Part shown: positions 12,977-21,536 of the stretch, piece after piece
Numbering within the stretch: the stretch's first letter is position 1
Layout of the letters: the number at the start of each line of letters is the position of its first letter
Virus record (IMG/VR): IMGVR_UViG_3300025889_001088
Location: 1-21,709 of that record
DNA: 21,709 nt
From: a virus
Direction: 5' to 3' (one strand)
Translations under genes and position numbers: made by a program
Notes under the pieces: model-generated
The model's database searches: none
What the model saw: only the letters and a program-made list of their open reading frames with translations
What the model was told of the DNA's origin: nothing

Positions 12977-15774
12977 TGGCACGACGCGGACGTTTCGGTA
13001 GGGCCGAGGCAGGCTCATCCAATCTTTCATCGTTGATTCAGCAACTCATCCGTGAGCAGAAAGCTGCGGAGGAGCGGCTGCTGCTTGAGGCGTTCTACAA
13101 CGGGTCAGCACTGTACGGCAGTGTGCCAACGATGAACGATGTCATTGCGTTCTACAAAGATCTAGCCGATCTTGGAGGGTTTGATGAGAACTCAATGGAG
13201 TGGCAGACGCTCCTCCAGAAGATTGAGCAGGCTAATAACTTTGACATCAATCGAGAGTACAATAGGCTTACCGATGAATTTGAACTAACAAATGGTGCAA
13301 ACTACGAACAACTAAATGCTTTCCTTAAGGGGAGAGCAATGGACTCTACAAATCAAGATCATCTTTCCACGTATCAAAAGGCAGTATCGGATTATGCTTT
13401 CTCGTACCTGAATCTTAAGGGCCAAGTAGATCTCAAGGGTGGGGCAATTACGGTTGAGGAGTATCGATCACTGGTCGGTGGCCTGCTTGAGACAATTGGG
13501 AAAGATAGCCCAAATTACTACAACGCTCTCGTAACCGCATATACACACGAGTGGAACTCTGAAAACCAGAAATATTACGATAGGTTCCAGGCTGGATATA
13601 TTAGCAAGGGCCAGTATCTTTCCTTTGTTAAGGAGTTCCAAAACTCTGCTGTTGCTGCTGGCATTGACAAAAATTCAACGCTGTACACTGGGACGCTCTC
13701 TGCTGCGGCAACCGTTCGCCAGTCTGGTGGTGGCGGCGGAACAAGCGCATCAAGAAAGAGGTACGACAAGTCTCTAGATAACCTAGCCGCCATTTGGAAT
13801 ACAATCAATGACTCGCTTGGCATTGACAGCGGTTTTGATGCTGGCCCAGCGTTTGAAAGCCAAGATTCTGTCCTTGAAAAGATTAGGAAAAATCCAGAAT
13901 CAGCCGCGATGTATGCGGCATACATTGACGACAATCCTTGGGCAATTCCATCTGAACTTCGCAAAGCTGGCGTAACCGACGGAACATCATTCCTTGAACT
14001 GTGGGACAATGGCATTAAGGAACTAAAGAATAATGCCGATGCCGCGTACACAACTGGCGCATTGCCAAAGAGTTCCTGGGACAAGGTTGGCTCGGTGTGG
14101 ACAGTTACTGGTTCGGCGACGTATCAAGACGAGATTCAATACGTTGGAAACAAGTATCTTGACGATAGGACCAGTGCAAAGGCAAACCCGTTCCTTATGG
14201 GATTCTACGACAGGGAATACGAGAAGTATCTCCTTGGAAAAGATTCCTATTATGGCAAGATTCCAGAAGACGCCCGAATGTTCAATCCAGAGCTTATTAA
14301 TGTTGAACTTGCTAAACTTCGCGGGGATCAGAGCGCGCGGAATGCTCTTGGCATTACAACTTGGGGCCTTTCTAGTACTGAAACGGATGATGCGAACTCT
14401 ATCATCTACGCTGCACAGCCAACGAAAGAGGAGATTGCACAACTTAAATCTGGTAAACTGGTAAATACTTGGGACGAAAAGGCTCAGGGATGGGTTGCAG
14501 CCGCGCCGCAAGGCAACGGGTTTAAGGACGGCGTATACCAGTACGTTAAGGTTGAGCGACTCCCAGACGGGAGCTACTATTCGTTCACTGCTGTTGCCTT
14601 CGGGAGTAGGGTAAACAAGTCTGACGGATCGCTGCTCGGATATAGATACGAGGTCCCAGACGCCCTTGGGGCAAATCAGCCAGTTGTCATTGGCGTTGAC
14701 GGAACAATGTATGACGCCGACAACTTTAGGCAGTCTGGCGCCGATTGGGTTGTCGGAACAAACGGACCAGTTCCAAACCTTGGAAAAGCACCGCGGGTAG
14801 ATTATTCTCAGGCAACATATCAGGGATATGATAGAACAATTGGAACTCTTGATCGAACTGGGGTCGTTCCATCATTAACGCCAGAGGCGATGATTGAGAT
14901 TCAACGGGCAGCACAGGATGGTCTTGCTGGTCTTCCAGAGACAGAACGGCAAGAGGCAGAGGCAGGCATTGCAGATGTTGAGGCTCAGGCATCTGCGGTT
15001 AAAGCACTTCGTATTCAAGAGGCAATTGGAAACGGATCTCTTGAAGATACTCCAGAGGTTAGGCTTGAGATTATCGGTCTTACCAAGGGGATTGATTCTC
15101 AGGAATATAGGGATCAGTCTTGGATTGTACAGAATCAAGACAACCTTGTTCAGGTCGGTCCTTATGATTGGCGATTTAAGTCTGACTATCAGTCACCTGG
15201 CAAACAAGGGCTTGATCCAGCAACGTCCGCAATTGCTGGATTTACCGCTGGTGCGGCATCTGGTGCGCTAGTCGGGTCACCGCTTGGACCTCTGGGAATT
15301 GGTGCTGGTGGACTTATCGGCGGTGCCGTTGGCGCCATTGGCGGCCTTGGGGCAAGCGTTCTATCTGGAGTAGAGGGAAACCCCCAGCTTGAAGCACTCG
15401 CAGTTTCTGAGCGACTTAAGCCATCAGAATATAAAAAGGCGCAAAGGGAACGAGTTGCAGCTTCTGCGCAAGATCAGCAATACAAGCAGACTGGATACCC
15501 TGCTGGGTCTAACGTGTTCTTTAGAAACGTTCCGACACCTAAGCAGCCAGCATCATCTCCAATTTCTCCGTCTGGGTATCTTGGGCTGCAGGCAAACATT
15601 CCAATGCCAAAGACACCGTCTATCCCGACCATTCCAAAGCCTCAAGCTTTTGGATTTAAGGCACTTATGGGATTTTCTGGTGACAGCCTAAGGGAAAGAA
15701 GGGAATCTGCAATTCGAGCGACAGCAAACCAGCCAGCATCAACACCTGTATACCGTAGGCCTGGAGGGGTTTAA
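12976..15774 (+). CDS. Large putative internal virion / ejection protein, 932 aa
   Basis: I do not recognise a family. Residues 1-270 are helical and rich in Tyr, Asn and Gln, 270-480 are mixed, and about 500-600 look beta-rich (GVYQYVKVERLPDGSYYSF). Residues about 750-802 form a Gly/Ala/Leu segment resembling a glycine zipper (GAASGALVGSPLGPLGIGAG and the following GG-rich part), long enough to cross a membrane twice. The tail is Pro/Ser-rich. No transglycosylase, lysozyme or peptidase motif was found. It lies between the portal and an even larger protein. The zipper-like segment resembles those in phage ejection proteins that insert in host membranes, so DNA delivery is a reasonable but unproven guess. 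Coupled to both neighbours by TAATG. Confidence 0.6.
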   Translation: MARRGRFGRAEAGSSNLSSLIQQLIREQKAAEERLLLEAFYNGSALYGSVPTMNDVIAFYKDLADLGGFDENSMEWQTLLQKIEQANNFDINREYNRLTDEFELTNGANYEQLNAFLKGRAMDSTNQDHLSTYQKAVSDYAFSYLNLKGQVDLKGGAITVEEYRSLVGGLLETIGKDSPNYYNALVTAYTHEWNSENQKYYDRFQAGYISKGQYLSFVKEFQNSAVAAGIDKNSTLYTGTLSAAATVRQSGGGGGTSASRKRYDKSLDNLAAIWNTINDSLGIDSGFDAGPAFESQDSVLEKIRKNPESAAMYAAYIDDNPWAIPSELRKAGVTDGTSFLELWDNGIKELKNNADAAYTTGALPKSSWDKVGSVWTVTGSATYQDEIQYVGNKYLDDRTSAKANPFLMGFYDREYEKYLLGKDSYYGKIPEDARMFNPELINVELAKLRGDQSARNALGITTWGLSSTETDDANSIIYAAQPTKEEIAQLKSGKLVNTWDEKAQGWVAAAPQGNGFKDGVYQYVKVERLPDGSYYSFTAVAFGSRVNKSDGSLLGYRYEVPDALGANQPVVIGVDGTMYDADNFRQSGADWVVGTNGPVPNLGKAPRVDYSQATYQGYDRTIGTLDRTGVVPSLTPEAMIEIQRAAQDGLAGLPETERQEAEAGIADVEAQASAVKALRIQEAIGNGSLEDTPEVRLEIIGLTKGIDSQEYRDQSWIVQNQDNLVQVGPYDWRFKSDYQSPGKQGLDPATSAIAGFTAGAASGALVGSPLGPLGIGAGGLIGGAVGAIGGLGASVLSGVEGNPQLEALAVSERLKPSEYKKAQRERVAASAQDQQYKQTGYPAGSNVFFRNVPTPKQPASSPISPSGYLGLQANIPMPKTPSIPTIPKPQAFGFKALMGFSGDSLRERRESAIRATANQPASTPVYRRPGGV

Positions 15775-18700
15775 TGCCAGAACGAGTAAATCTTGGACAG
15801 ACGACTCCGTCTGGTAGCCAGAACTACCTTCGTGGTGGAGTAAAGTCCACAACGAATCAGTCTGGTCTTACGCGGGAACAGATGTCCAACGTCGGGCAAG
15901 TTGAGGTTTCCGTTAGCGACCCCAATAAAAGCATTCAGCAATCTATTGGAAATCTTAACGCTGGATTCATTGGTCTTGGAAAGGGACTGGTCTCTATCGC
16001 GGAGAATATCCCCGTGGTCGGCGGAATCGCAAAGCCAGTCATCGGTTTGTTCGGCAGCATTATGGACAACACGATTGGTCGTGGGGTTAGCCTGCTTGAA
16101 CAGATTCGAATCGGAGACTCCAACCTAGCGCAAGCAACGGTCAAGGGACTTGAGGTGCTTGGGACTCCGCTTGCTGTCGGTATGAACGTCATTGCGGCAC
16201 CAGGAAGATTTGTTGAGCAACGGGTTGCCGAGGCAAGGATTATTAATAGCAGATCTGGCAAGAAGGATTTTATTACGGACATCTTTGGGGAGGCACCTAA
16301 GGCTGCTCTAAATGCAATCCAGAACGGAGCAACCGTTGAGGAGGCCGCACTTGAGCTTGCAGACTCAAACGCTGGGTTCAGTGCAGACGGCGCACACAAT
16401 TTCCTCTGGTCACTTCTCCTTGACCCAGTAAACATCATTGCCCCAGGTGTTGGTAAAGCGGTCGCAATCGGCTCCAAGGCATCTGCGTTTTCAAAAATAG
16501 TCAATGCCGACGTTATCGCCAAGATCGATTCAGCAAGGAAGGCTGGACAACTAGATACCGTTAGAGAACTCTCCGATGCCCAGATGTTCCTTGAAAAGTG
16601 GGATTGGGCTGGAAAGGTCTACGACGCCACGCTTGGGAACATCAAGAGCTTTACTAAAAGATTTGCCTCAAAGCCAGCGGTAGAGGCTGCTCGCGCAGCG
16701 TACCGAGTCCATTCGCCAAAAGTAATTGATGCACTTCTAAACCAGATTGTTTTAAAGACTGGAAAAACACGGGATGTTGCGGAGCGGGGACTGCGAAACT
16801 TTGCAGTTACAGCGGCAAACGCAACTAGGTCTGGCGTTGTTCGGGCAGTCGCAGCAATAAAGAGAGGAAACTCGGAAACATTTGCCAAGAGCGCGGTCTC
16901 GTTTATTGAGGATCGTCTCCGTAAGGGTGATACCGCCCAAGACATTCTTACTAAGCCACTAGAAGAAGGGTCAATGTCTCTTGGGGAGATTATGACAAAG
17001 TCTGGTTTCTCCTCAGCAGATCAACAGTCCCTTATTGAAGTAATTATCAAGAACAAGGATCAAGTTCGACCAGAGGAACTTCTTCGCATTGACGAGGTTC
17101 TTGGGCTTAGGAAGAAACTTGCCGACGGCCACGCAAACTGGGTTGTGAAAGAACGTGCTCCAGCAATGAAGGCAATTGCAAAGTTCAGGGAACAACTTGA
17201 CGCCAGAATGGCTGGAGAGGAAGCATTCAGGGTCTTGTCGGAGAGCAAGGCAGATCGACTTGCGTCCGCCCAAAATCTTGTTAAGGCAAAAGAGGAACTT
17301 ATCCAAGACCTTGTCGGCGGATTTGGTATGAAGCAGGATGATGCAGCCGATGTTGCCGAGTGGGCAATTAAAACATACGGCAATGATCTTCGTGCGCTAC
17401 AAGACGTACTGTCAATCGCACGAGGTTCAAACTATGGTCAAGCAGTTAGAACCCTTGCTGGCATTAGGGCTGGATTAACTGGTAAACTATCTCGGCTTAC
17501 GATAATCTCCAAGCGAAATATTACTGGTGCTGAGGCCGCAAGAATCCTCAAGGAGATCACTGGAATCAAGTCAGAACTTGCGTCGGCAGAGGCTGCTGGA
17601 GATGCCGCAAAGGTAGCGGAACTAAAATCTGTCCTCAAGGAATATGCAGACCGACTCGTGTCTTCATATGACGACTTCGCCGCAAGTTTCCCTGCTGGGA
17701 AATATACCTATGAGGAAGTATTTAACTTCCTAGGAAAGTCAGAGCGTCGCACGGTTCAGGAGATCACACAGAAGGAACTTGCGCAAGAGGCAGCAAAGCT
17801 CCCAGATCAAGGGGCATCCATCCTCAAGGTGGCTTCAGAACTTGAGAAGATGGGCTATCGCCTTGGTATTGCCCCAAAAGATGAGGTCATCAATGCAACC
17901 GTCCTGAAGGGAAGCGATGATGGAGCGGAGGTTTGGAGCGATGTATTGCTTCCATTCTCTGACACGCTTGACCTTGAAGACATCAGCAAACTTGACGCTG
18001 GGCTTGGCAAAGTTCGTCTACAGCCATCTAAGCTAGATAGGATTGCAGACAAACTTACCAGGCCATACGGCGCAGAGGTCACCAAGGCAAATGTCGCAGA
18101 ACGATTTGTCACTGGCCTCATAAAGTCAACCACTAGGGTTGGTGAAGATGGCGTCATTACCTCTGGGGTGTCCGTCAACCGCGCCCGTAAAATCCTTGCG
18201 GAGATCAGTGGGCTTGCGGCTGCAAAGAACGTACAGATTCGAGGTCTGTTCCTTGAGCGAAAAGAAGTTCAGGAAATCTTTAAGGCCAATCTCACACCTG
18301 GTGAGTTCTCCGCGTTAGCACAAAACGGATCAGATGGAATTACCGAAATCGTTCGGGCAGCCGCTGGTGACTGGTCAGCCGTTGGTATCACTGCTGGAAT
18401 CAGTGGTCGCGTAAAGGCCATTGCGCCAGCAATTACGGTGCTGACAGACCGCATCTATCCAGAGGTTCGTTTCGGTCGACTTAATCCGTACTTCAACCTT
18501 GTAATGGAGCGCATTGAGACACAGTTCCAATTGCTTGCTCATAACATTAGGAAAGAGGTTTATGACAACTTTGCTGGCGACCTAAGGGGGACGGTCGCTA
18601 TGCGCGGATATATGAACCCTCTAAACGTAAACCGAGAGTTTGCGGACGGGGTGACATATCTTGGGAAAACATCGGCAAGGAATACCGTTCGTGCAGTGTA

Positions 18701-19787
18701 TACTGCCAACGGATTTAGACAAAGAGTTTCTGGGGTTATTCGCGGCGTTAAGGCAACCTTTAGTCAGGAAAACTTGGCACGTCTCAGGAGCTTTGACGAC
18801 GTGCGAATTGTCAAAGAAGCAGCCCGCGATATGACGGCAGATAGGTTTGCCACAAGAGAGATCATTGATCTTCTTGAGCAGGCTGCGCCTGGAAAATTGC
18901 AGGAACTTGCAATCCACTATAATGTTAGCAAGGCGGACGACGTTGTCGAACTGCTCCTGGGCGAGTACATTATGCACTCCGACCCGCTTCTAATGGCCCG
19001 ACACGTTGAGCGAAACGGGAAGGCTGCGCGGTCATTTACCGCCAAGGCGGTAGTTGAGGGGATTGCCGACTCCTTGGTGCAGACCAAGAATATCTCTCGT
19101 GAGCAGGCGCTTGTTCAGGCGCAGAAGCTTGCGGATGATTTGGCAAACACCGTCATTGGCGCCTACGAAGTTGCTATTATGCGTGCAACACGGGCCGCAG
19201 ACAAGGCGCAGTTCTTTGCCAGCCACCGAACGTGGCTTGAGCGAAGCCTTAATCACCCGTTCCTTGGCCTGTATCCATATTCCTATATGGTGCAAAAGGC
19301 AATTCCATCCCTAATGAAAATTCTTTTCTTGACGCCTGGGGCAAAGGGAATCGTAATGCCTGGTCTTGGATACTCCAAGTACGAGATGGTAATGGAATAT
19401 CTTGATAACAAGATGAACTCAGACTCTGATGTTCTGGATCAGATCCTTCAGAACGATGCGTTGATCTGGGCGATCTCCAACCTATTCCCAGCAAACCCAG
19501 AGGCGATTGGGTTCACAACGCCAGCATACTTGCGGCGAAATGTGATCCAAGAAGGTCTCAGGGGAACCGCCCTCACTCCAGGAAACCTGGCCCCAGCACT
19601 GTCAGAAGCGTGGGCGACGCTTGGTCGAGGTACTGCGTTTGGCCAGGTCAGAAACCTCATTGAGGGTGTACAGACTATTGAAGACGTCACAAAGATTAAC
19701 CCACAATTGTCCGAAGGCATTCAGCAGTTTGCTGAGGGTGCTTCGGAAACGTTGCAGGATCGACTCCAGCAACTTCGCAATCCATAA
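15774..19787 (+). CDS. Giant putative internal virion protein, 1337 aa
   Basis: The largest gene of the window; family not recognised. Residues about 50-135 contain alternating Gly and hydrophobic segments (NLNAGFIGLGKGLVSIAENI, VVGGIAKPVIGLFGSIMD) that could be membrane-active. Most of residues 240-900 are charged helices with repeated Ala, Lys and Glu, giving a coiled-coil look (AGDAAKVAELKSVLKEYADR). Near the C-terminus, RTWLERSLNHPFLGLYPYSY (about 1149-1168) and the following hydrophobic stretch (IPSLMKILF) are the most conserved-looking part; I recall similar unannotated segments in large phage proteins. No enzyme motif was seen. It may be an ejection or minor capsid-associated protein made with its 932-aa neighbour. 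A virion RNA polymerase was considered but no polymerase motifs were identified. Confidence 0.6.
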   Translation: MPERVNLGQTTPSGSQNYLRGGVKSTTNQSGLTREQMSNVGQVEVSVSDPNKSIQQSIGNLNAGFIGLGKGLVSIAENIPVVGGIAKPVIGLFGSIMDNTIGRGVSLLEQIRIGDSNLAQATVKGLEVLGTPLAVGMNVIAAPGRFVEQRVAEARIINSRSGKKDFITDIFGEAPKAALNAIQNGATVEEAALELADSNAGFSADGAHNFLWSLLLDPVNIIAPGVGKAVAIGSKASAFSKIVNADVIAKIDSARKAGQLDTVRELSDAQMFLEKWDWAGKVYDATLGNIKSFTKRFASKPAVEAARAAYRVHSPKVIDALLNQIVLKTGKTRDVAERGLRNFAVTAANATRSGVVRAVAAIKRGNSETFAKSAVSFIEDRLRKGDTAQDILTKPLEEGSMSLGEIMTKSGFSSADQQSLIEVIIKNKDQVRPEELLRIDEVLGLRKKLADGHANWVVKERAPAMKAIAKFREQLDARMAGEEAFRVLSESKADRLASAQNLVKAKEELIQDLVGGFGMKQDDAADVAEWAIKTYGNDLRALQDVLSIARGSNYGQAVRTLAGIRAGLTGKLSRLTIISKRNITGAEAARILKEITGIKSELASAEAAGDAAKVAELKSVLKEYADRLVSSYDDFAASFPAGKYTYEEVFNFLGKSERRTVQEITQKELAQEAAKLPDQGASILKVASELEKMGYRLGIAPKDEVINATVLKGSDDGAEVWSDVLLPFSDTLDLEDISKLDAGLGKVRLQPSKLDRIADKLTRPYGAEVTKANVAERFVTGLIKSTTRVGEDGVITSGVSVNRARKILAEISGLAAAKNVQIRGLFLERKEVQEIFKANLTPGEFSALAQNGSDGITEIVRAAAGDWSAVGITAGISGRVKAIAPAITVLTDRIYPEVRFGRLNPYFNLVMERIETQFQLLAHNIRKEVYDNFAGDLRGTVAMRGYMNPLNVNREFADGVTYLGKTSARNTVRAVYTANGFRQRVSGVIRGVKATFSQENLARLRSFDDVRIVKEAARDMTADRFATREIIDLLEQAAPGKLQELAIHYNVSKADDVVELLLGEYIMHSDPLLMARHVERNGKAARSFTAKAVVEGIADSLVQTKNISREQALVQAQKLADDLANTVIGAYEVAIMRATRAADKAQFFASHRTWLERSLNHPFLGLYPYSYMVQKAIPSLMKILFLTPGAKGIVMPGLGYSKYEMVMEYLDNKMNSDSDVLDQILQNDALIWAISNLFPANPEAIGFTTPAYLRRNVIQEGLRGTALTPGNLAPALSEAWATLGRGTAFGQVRNLIEGVQTIEDVTKINPQLSEGIQQFAEGASETLQDRLQQLRNP

Positions 19788-19838
19788 ATATATAACCCTG
19801 ACATTGGGTCGGGGAAAGAAATAAAAAGGAGAAATGCT
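19788..19838 (+). promoter_or_regulatory. Short intergenic spacer with hairpin and RBS
   Basis: TATAAC at 19791-19796 resembles a -10 box but has no -35 at normal spacing. CCCTGAC (19796-19802) pairs with GTCGGGG (19808-19814) through seven pairs, including one G-U, around ATTGG; no T-run follows. AAGGAG at 19826-19831 sets the GTG start of the scaffold gene. It is one of the few gaps in this otherwise overlapping operon and comes right before the capsid pair, so it may tune expression by a new promoter or an RNA processing hairpin. Confidence 0.3.
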
Positions 19839-20402
19839 GTGGCTGAAGAAGTCGTGAACAGCGTCGCACCTGAGTCGCAGGAGTCCACCGCGCCAGTCGC
19901 GGAGGTCGCTGCTGCCACTGAGAGCGAGGCAGACGTCACCACTTGGAAGAAGCGTCTAGCAGGTAAGGATCAGGCGCTCACCGCTACTAAGAAGGAACTT
20001 GATGAGATCAAGTCCAGGGCGGAAGAACTCGCTCGCTGGAAGGCAGAGCAAGAGCAGGCTCAAATGACTGAGTTCGAGAAGGCGCAAGCCAAGATTCGAG
20101 AACTTGAGCAGAAGGCCGCTGCTGCCGAGCAAGCCGCGAAGGAGGAGCGTCTCGCACGGGAATACCCACTCGCATATCAGTTCCTGAAGGACACTGGTGG
20201 TCTGGATGAAGTTGGCAAGGCTGCTGCCTTGGAAAACTTTGTCAAGCAGGCTGCCGCTGTGGCCTCAGTCCCTGTTGAGTCGGAACCAGCGCCAGTGGAT
20301 CCAAATAATGCGCGTCGGGCAACTGCCGCGCCTGTTGAAAAGCCCAACTCTAAGAGCATCTCTGATGCGCTGAAGGCGTTGGGAAATCCATTCGCTGAGT
20401 AA
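19839..20402 (+). CDS. Capsid scaffolding protein
   Basis: A 187-aa acidic, helical protein starting at GTG 19839, set by AAGGAG 7 nt upstream; a nearby ATG at 19834 leads to an early stop. Residues about 1-30 are Ala/Glu/Val-rich and disordered. Residues 35-110 form a heptad-like coiled coil rich in Lys, Glu, Gln and Ala (KELDEIKSRAEELARWKAEQ). The tail has NARRATAAP followed by SKSISDALKALGNPFAE, a C-terminal helix of the kind scaffolds use to bind coat protein. Its place directly before the major capsid gene is diagnostic. It would assemble the procapsid and leave before or during packaging. No protease gene is seen next to it, so how it is removed is unknown. Confidence 0.8.
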   Translation: MAEEVVNSVAPESQESTAPVAEVAAATESEADVTTWKKRLAGKDQALTATKKELDEIKSRAEELARWKAEQEQAQMTEFEKAQAKIRELEQKAAAAEQAAKEERLAREYPLAYQFLKDTGGLDEVGKAAALENFVKQAAAVASVPVESEPAPVDPNNARRATAAPVEKPNSKSISDALKALGNPFAE

Positions 20403-20418
20403 GAAGGAGTAGCATACA

Positions 20419-21390
20419 ATGGCTACGACAACGACCAGCACAACGAACTTTTCTGATCTAGTCACGCAGCTTGTTGCTGCGCGTGCTGAAGAGGAATTGC
20501 GCGCTCGTGCTGTACACGCGATGCCAGGACTTTATGTCCCAGCTCGCTTCATCAAGGGTACGAACACCCTTCGCTATGCTCGTTACGCCGACCTCTCGGT
20601 CAGCACAACGACACTGACTGAAGGCACCGCTCCTACGGACGATGCCCTCACGATTTCATCCGAGTACTTCACCGCTGCGCAGTACGGCGCGACGGTCGCG
20701 GTCTCGGACCTCGCCAACCTTGACTCGCCACACGACCTCATCAGCATCGCTGCTGAGCGTGTTGCCTACAAGGCTGTTCGCTCGATGGACCACCTGGTCC
20801 GCGACGAGATCCACAGCTCCGCTGCAACCAGCGCCATCTTTGGTGCCACAGGTGCAACGACGCTGACGGCAAACACTGCCAATTCGGCTGTTGCCACGGC
20901 GGGCGTGCTTTCTGGCGCGTTCGTTAAGCAGATGGTTGCTCGACTTAAGGGTGCAAACGTTCCTCAGTTTGCTGACGGAACGTATCGCTGCATCATTCAC
21001 CCTGCGCAGGAGTATGACCTTGTGTCCGATACTGCTGTGAATGGCTGGATTGAGTCCCGCAAGTATGTTGACAACACTGGTCTGCTCACGGGCGAGATCG
21101 GTATGTTCGCTGGCGTGCGCTTCATCGTATCTTCAGATGCGAAGGTGTACACCACGGCTGGCGCTTCAAGCGGCAACGTGTACAACGCGCTGTTCCTTGG
21201 CCCAGACGCATACACCATTGGTGACTCGCAGACCCTCCAGAGCTACTTCGTGGCTCCAGGTGGCGATCACTCTGACCCACTCGCTCAGAAGGCGATTGTG
21301 GGCTACAAGATGCGCTTCGGCACCCTCCTCCTTGACGAGGCTGGCGCCCGCTATCGCATCCTGAAGACTCAGGCCACGGTCTCAGTCTAA
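20419..21390 (+). CDS. Major capsid protein, N4-gp56 type (HK97 fold)
   Basis: A 323-aa protein that fits the N4-gp56 major capsid family. It has a Thr/Ser-rich start (MATTTTSTTNFSDL), then GTNTLRYARYADLSVSTTTL, then LTEGTAPTDDALTISSEYF and AAQYGATVAVSDLANL. These are the E-loop and early P-domain features of the family. A VRDEIHSS segment lies near residue 130, and KAIVGYKMRFGTLLLDEAGA near the end is the usual closing strand and helix. Length is normal for the family. ATG is preceded by AAGGAG 9 nt upstream (20404-20409). It forms the icosahedral shell together with the scaffold upstream. Codons favour G/C-ending choices, as expected for a highly expressed gene here. Confidence 0.9.
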   Translation: MATTTTSTTNFSDLVTQLVAARAEEELRARAVHAMPGLYVPARFIKGTNTLRYARYADLSVSTTTLTEGTAPTDDALTISSEYFTAAQYGATVAVSDLANLDSPHDLISIAAERVAYKAVRSMDHLVRDEIHSSAATSAIFGATGATTLTANTANSAVATAGVLSGAFVKQMVARLKGANVPQFADGTYRCIIHPAQEYDLVSDTAVNGWIESRKYVDNTGLLTGEIGMFAGVRFIVSSDAKVYTTAGASSGNVYNALFLGPDAYTIGDSQTLQSYFVAPGGDHSDPLAQKAIVGYKMRFGTLLLDEAGARYRILKTQATVSV

Positions 21391-21536
21391 TCGGTACTGG
21401 GGGTTCCGATGACCCGCTCCCCTCTTAACTGAGGGGGGCGGGACCCCCGCCATAAAATCAACGTAGAGGCATCCAGGACGCGCCAGGAGCCTCGAAAAGG
21501 TCGGGGGTGGTATGTAGATACCCCCAGGAGGGTCGG
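21391..21536 (+). other. Structured intergenic region after the capsid gene
   Basis: No ORF is supported here. A 12-bp stem 21413-21424 / 21431-21442 (one G-U pair) around TTAACT is enclosed by GGGGGT (21399-21404) pairing ACCCCC (21443-21448). Then GAGGC (21466-21470) / GCCTC (21489-21493) and GGGGGT (21503-21508) / ACCCCC (21520-21525). The last hairpin ends directly at the ribosome binding site AGGAGGG (21526-21532) of the next gene. The first structure is strong enough to be a terminator, but no T-run follows it, so an attenuator or RNA-stabilising element is equally possible. Confidence 0.55.
21399..21448 (+). terminator. Strong GC hairpin downstream of capsid gene
   Basis: The inner stem CCCGCTCCCCTC / GAGGGGGGCGGG has 12 pairs (one G-U) and a 6-nt loop. 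The outer stem GGGGGT / ACCCCC adds six pairs after an 8-nt one-sided bulge. It sits 8 bp after the capsid stop. It is followed by GCCATAAAAT rather than a run of T, so rho-independent termination is uncertain; a 3'-end stabiliser of capsid mRNA would look the same. Confidence 0.4.

Noticed and set aside
15935-16522. 195-aa open frame on the minus strand
   Set aside because: Antisense shadow of the 1337-aa gene; Ser/Ala-rich composition results from the reverse complement of its codons.
15774-19787. Virion RNA polymerase in the 1337-aa protein
   Set aside because: Considered because the capsid is N4-like, but no T7-type polymerase motifs were seen and the length is far below N4 vRNAP.
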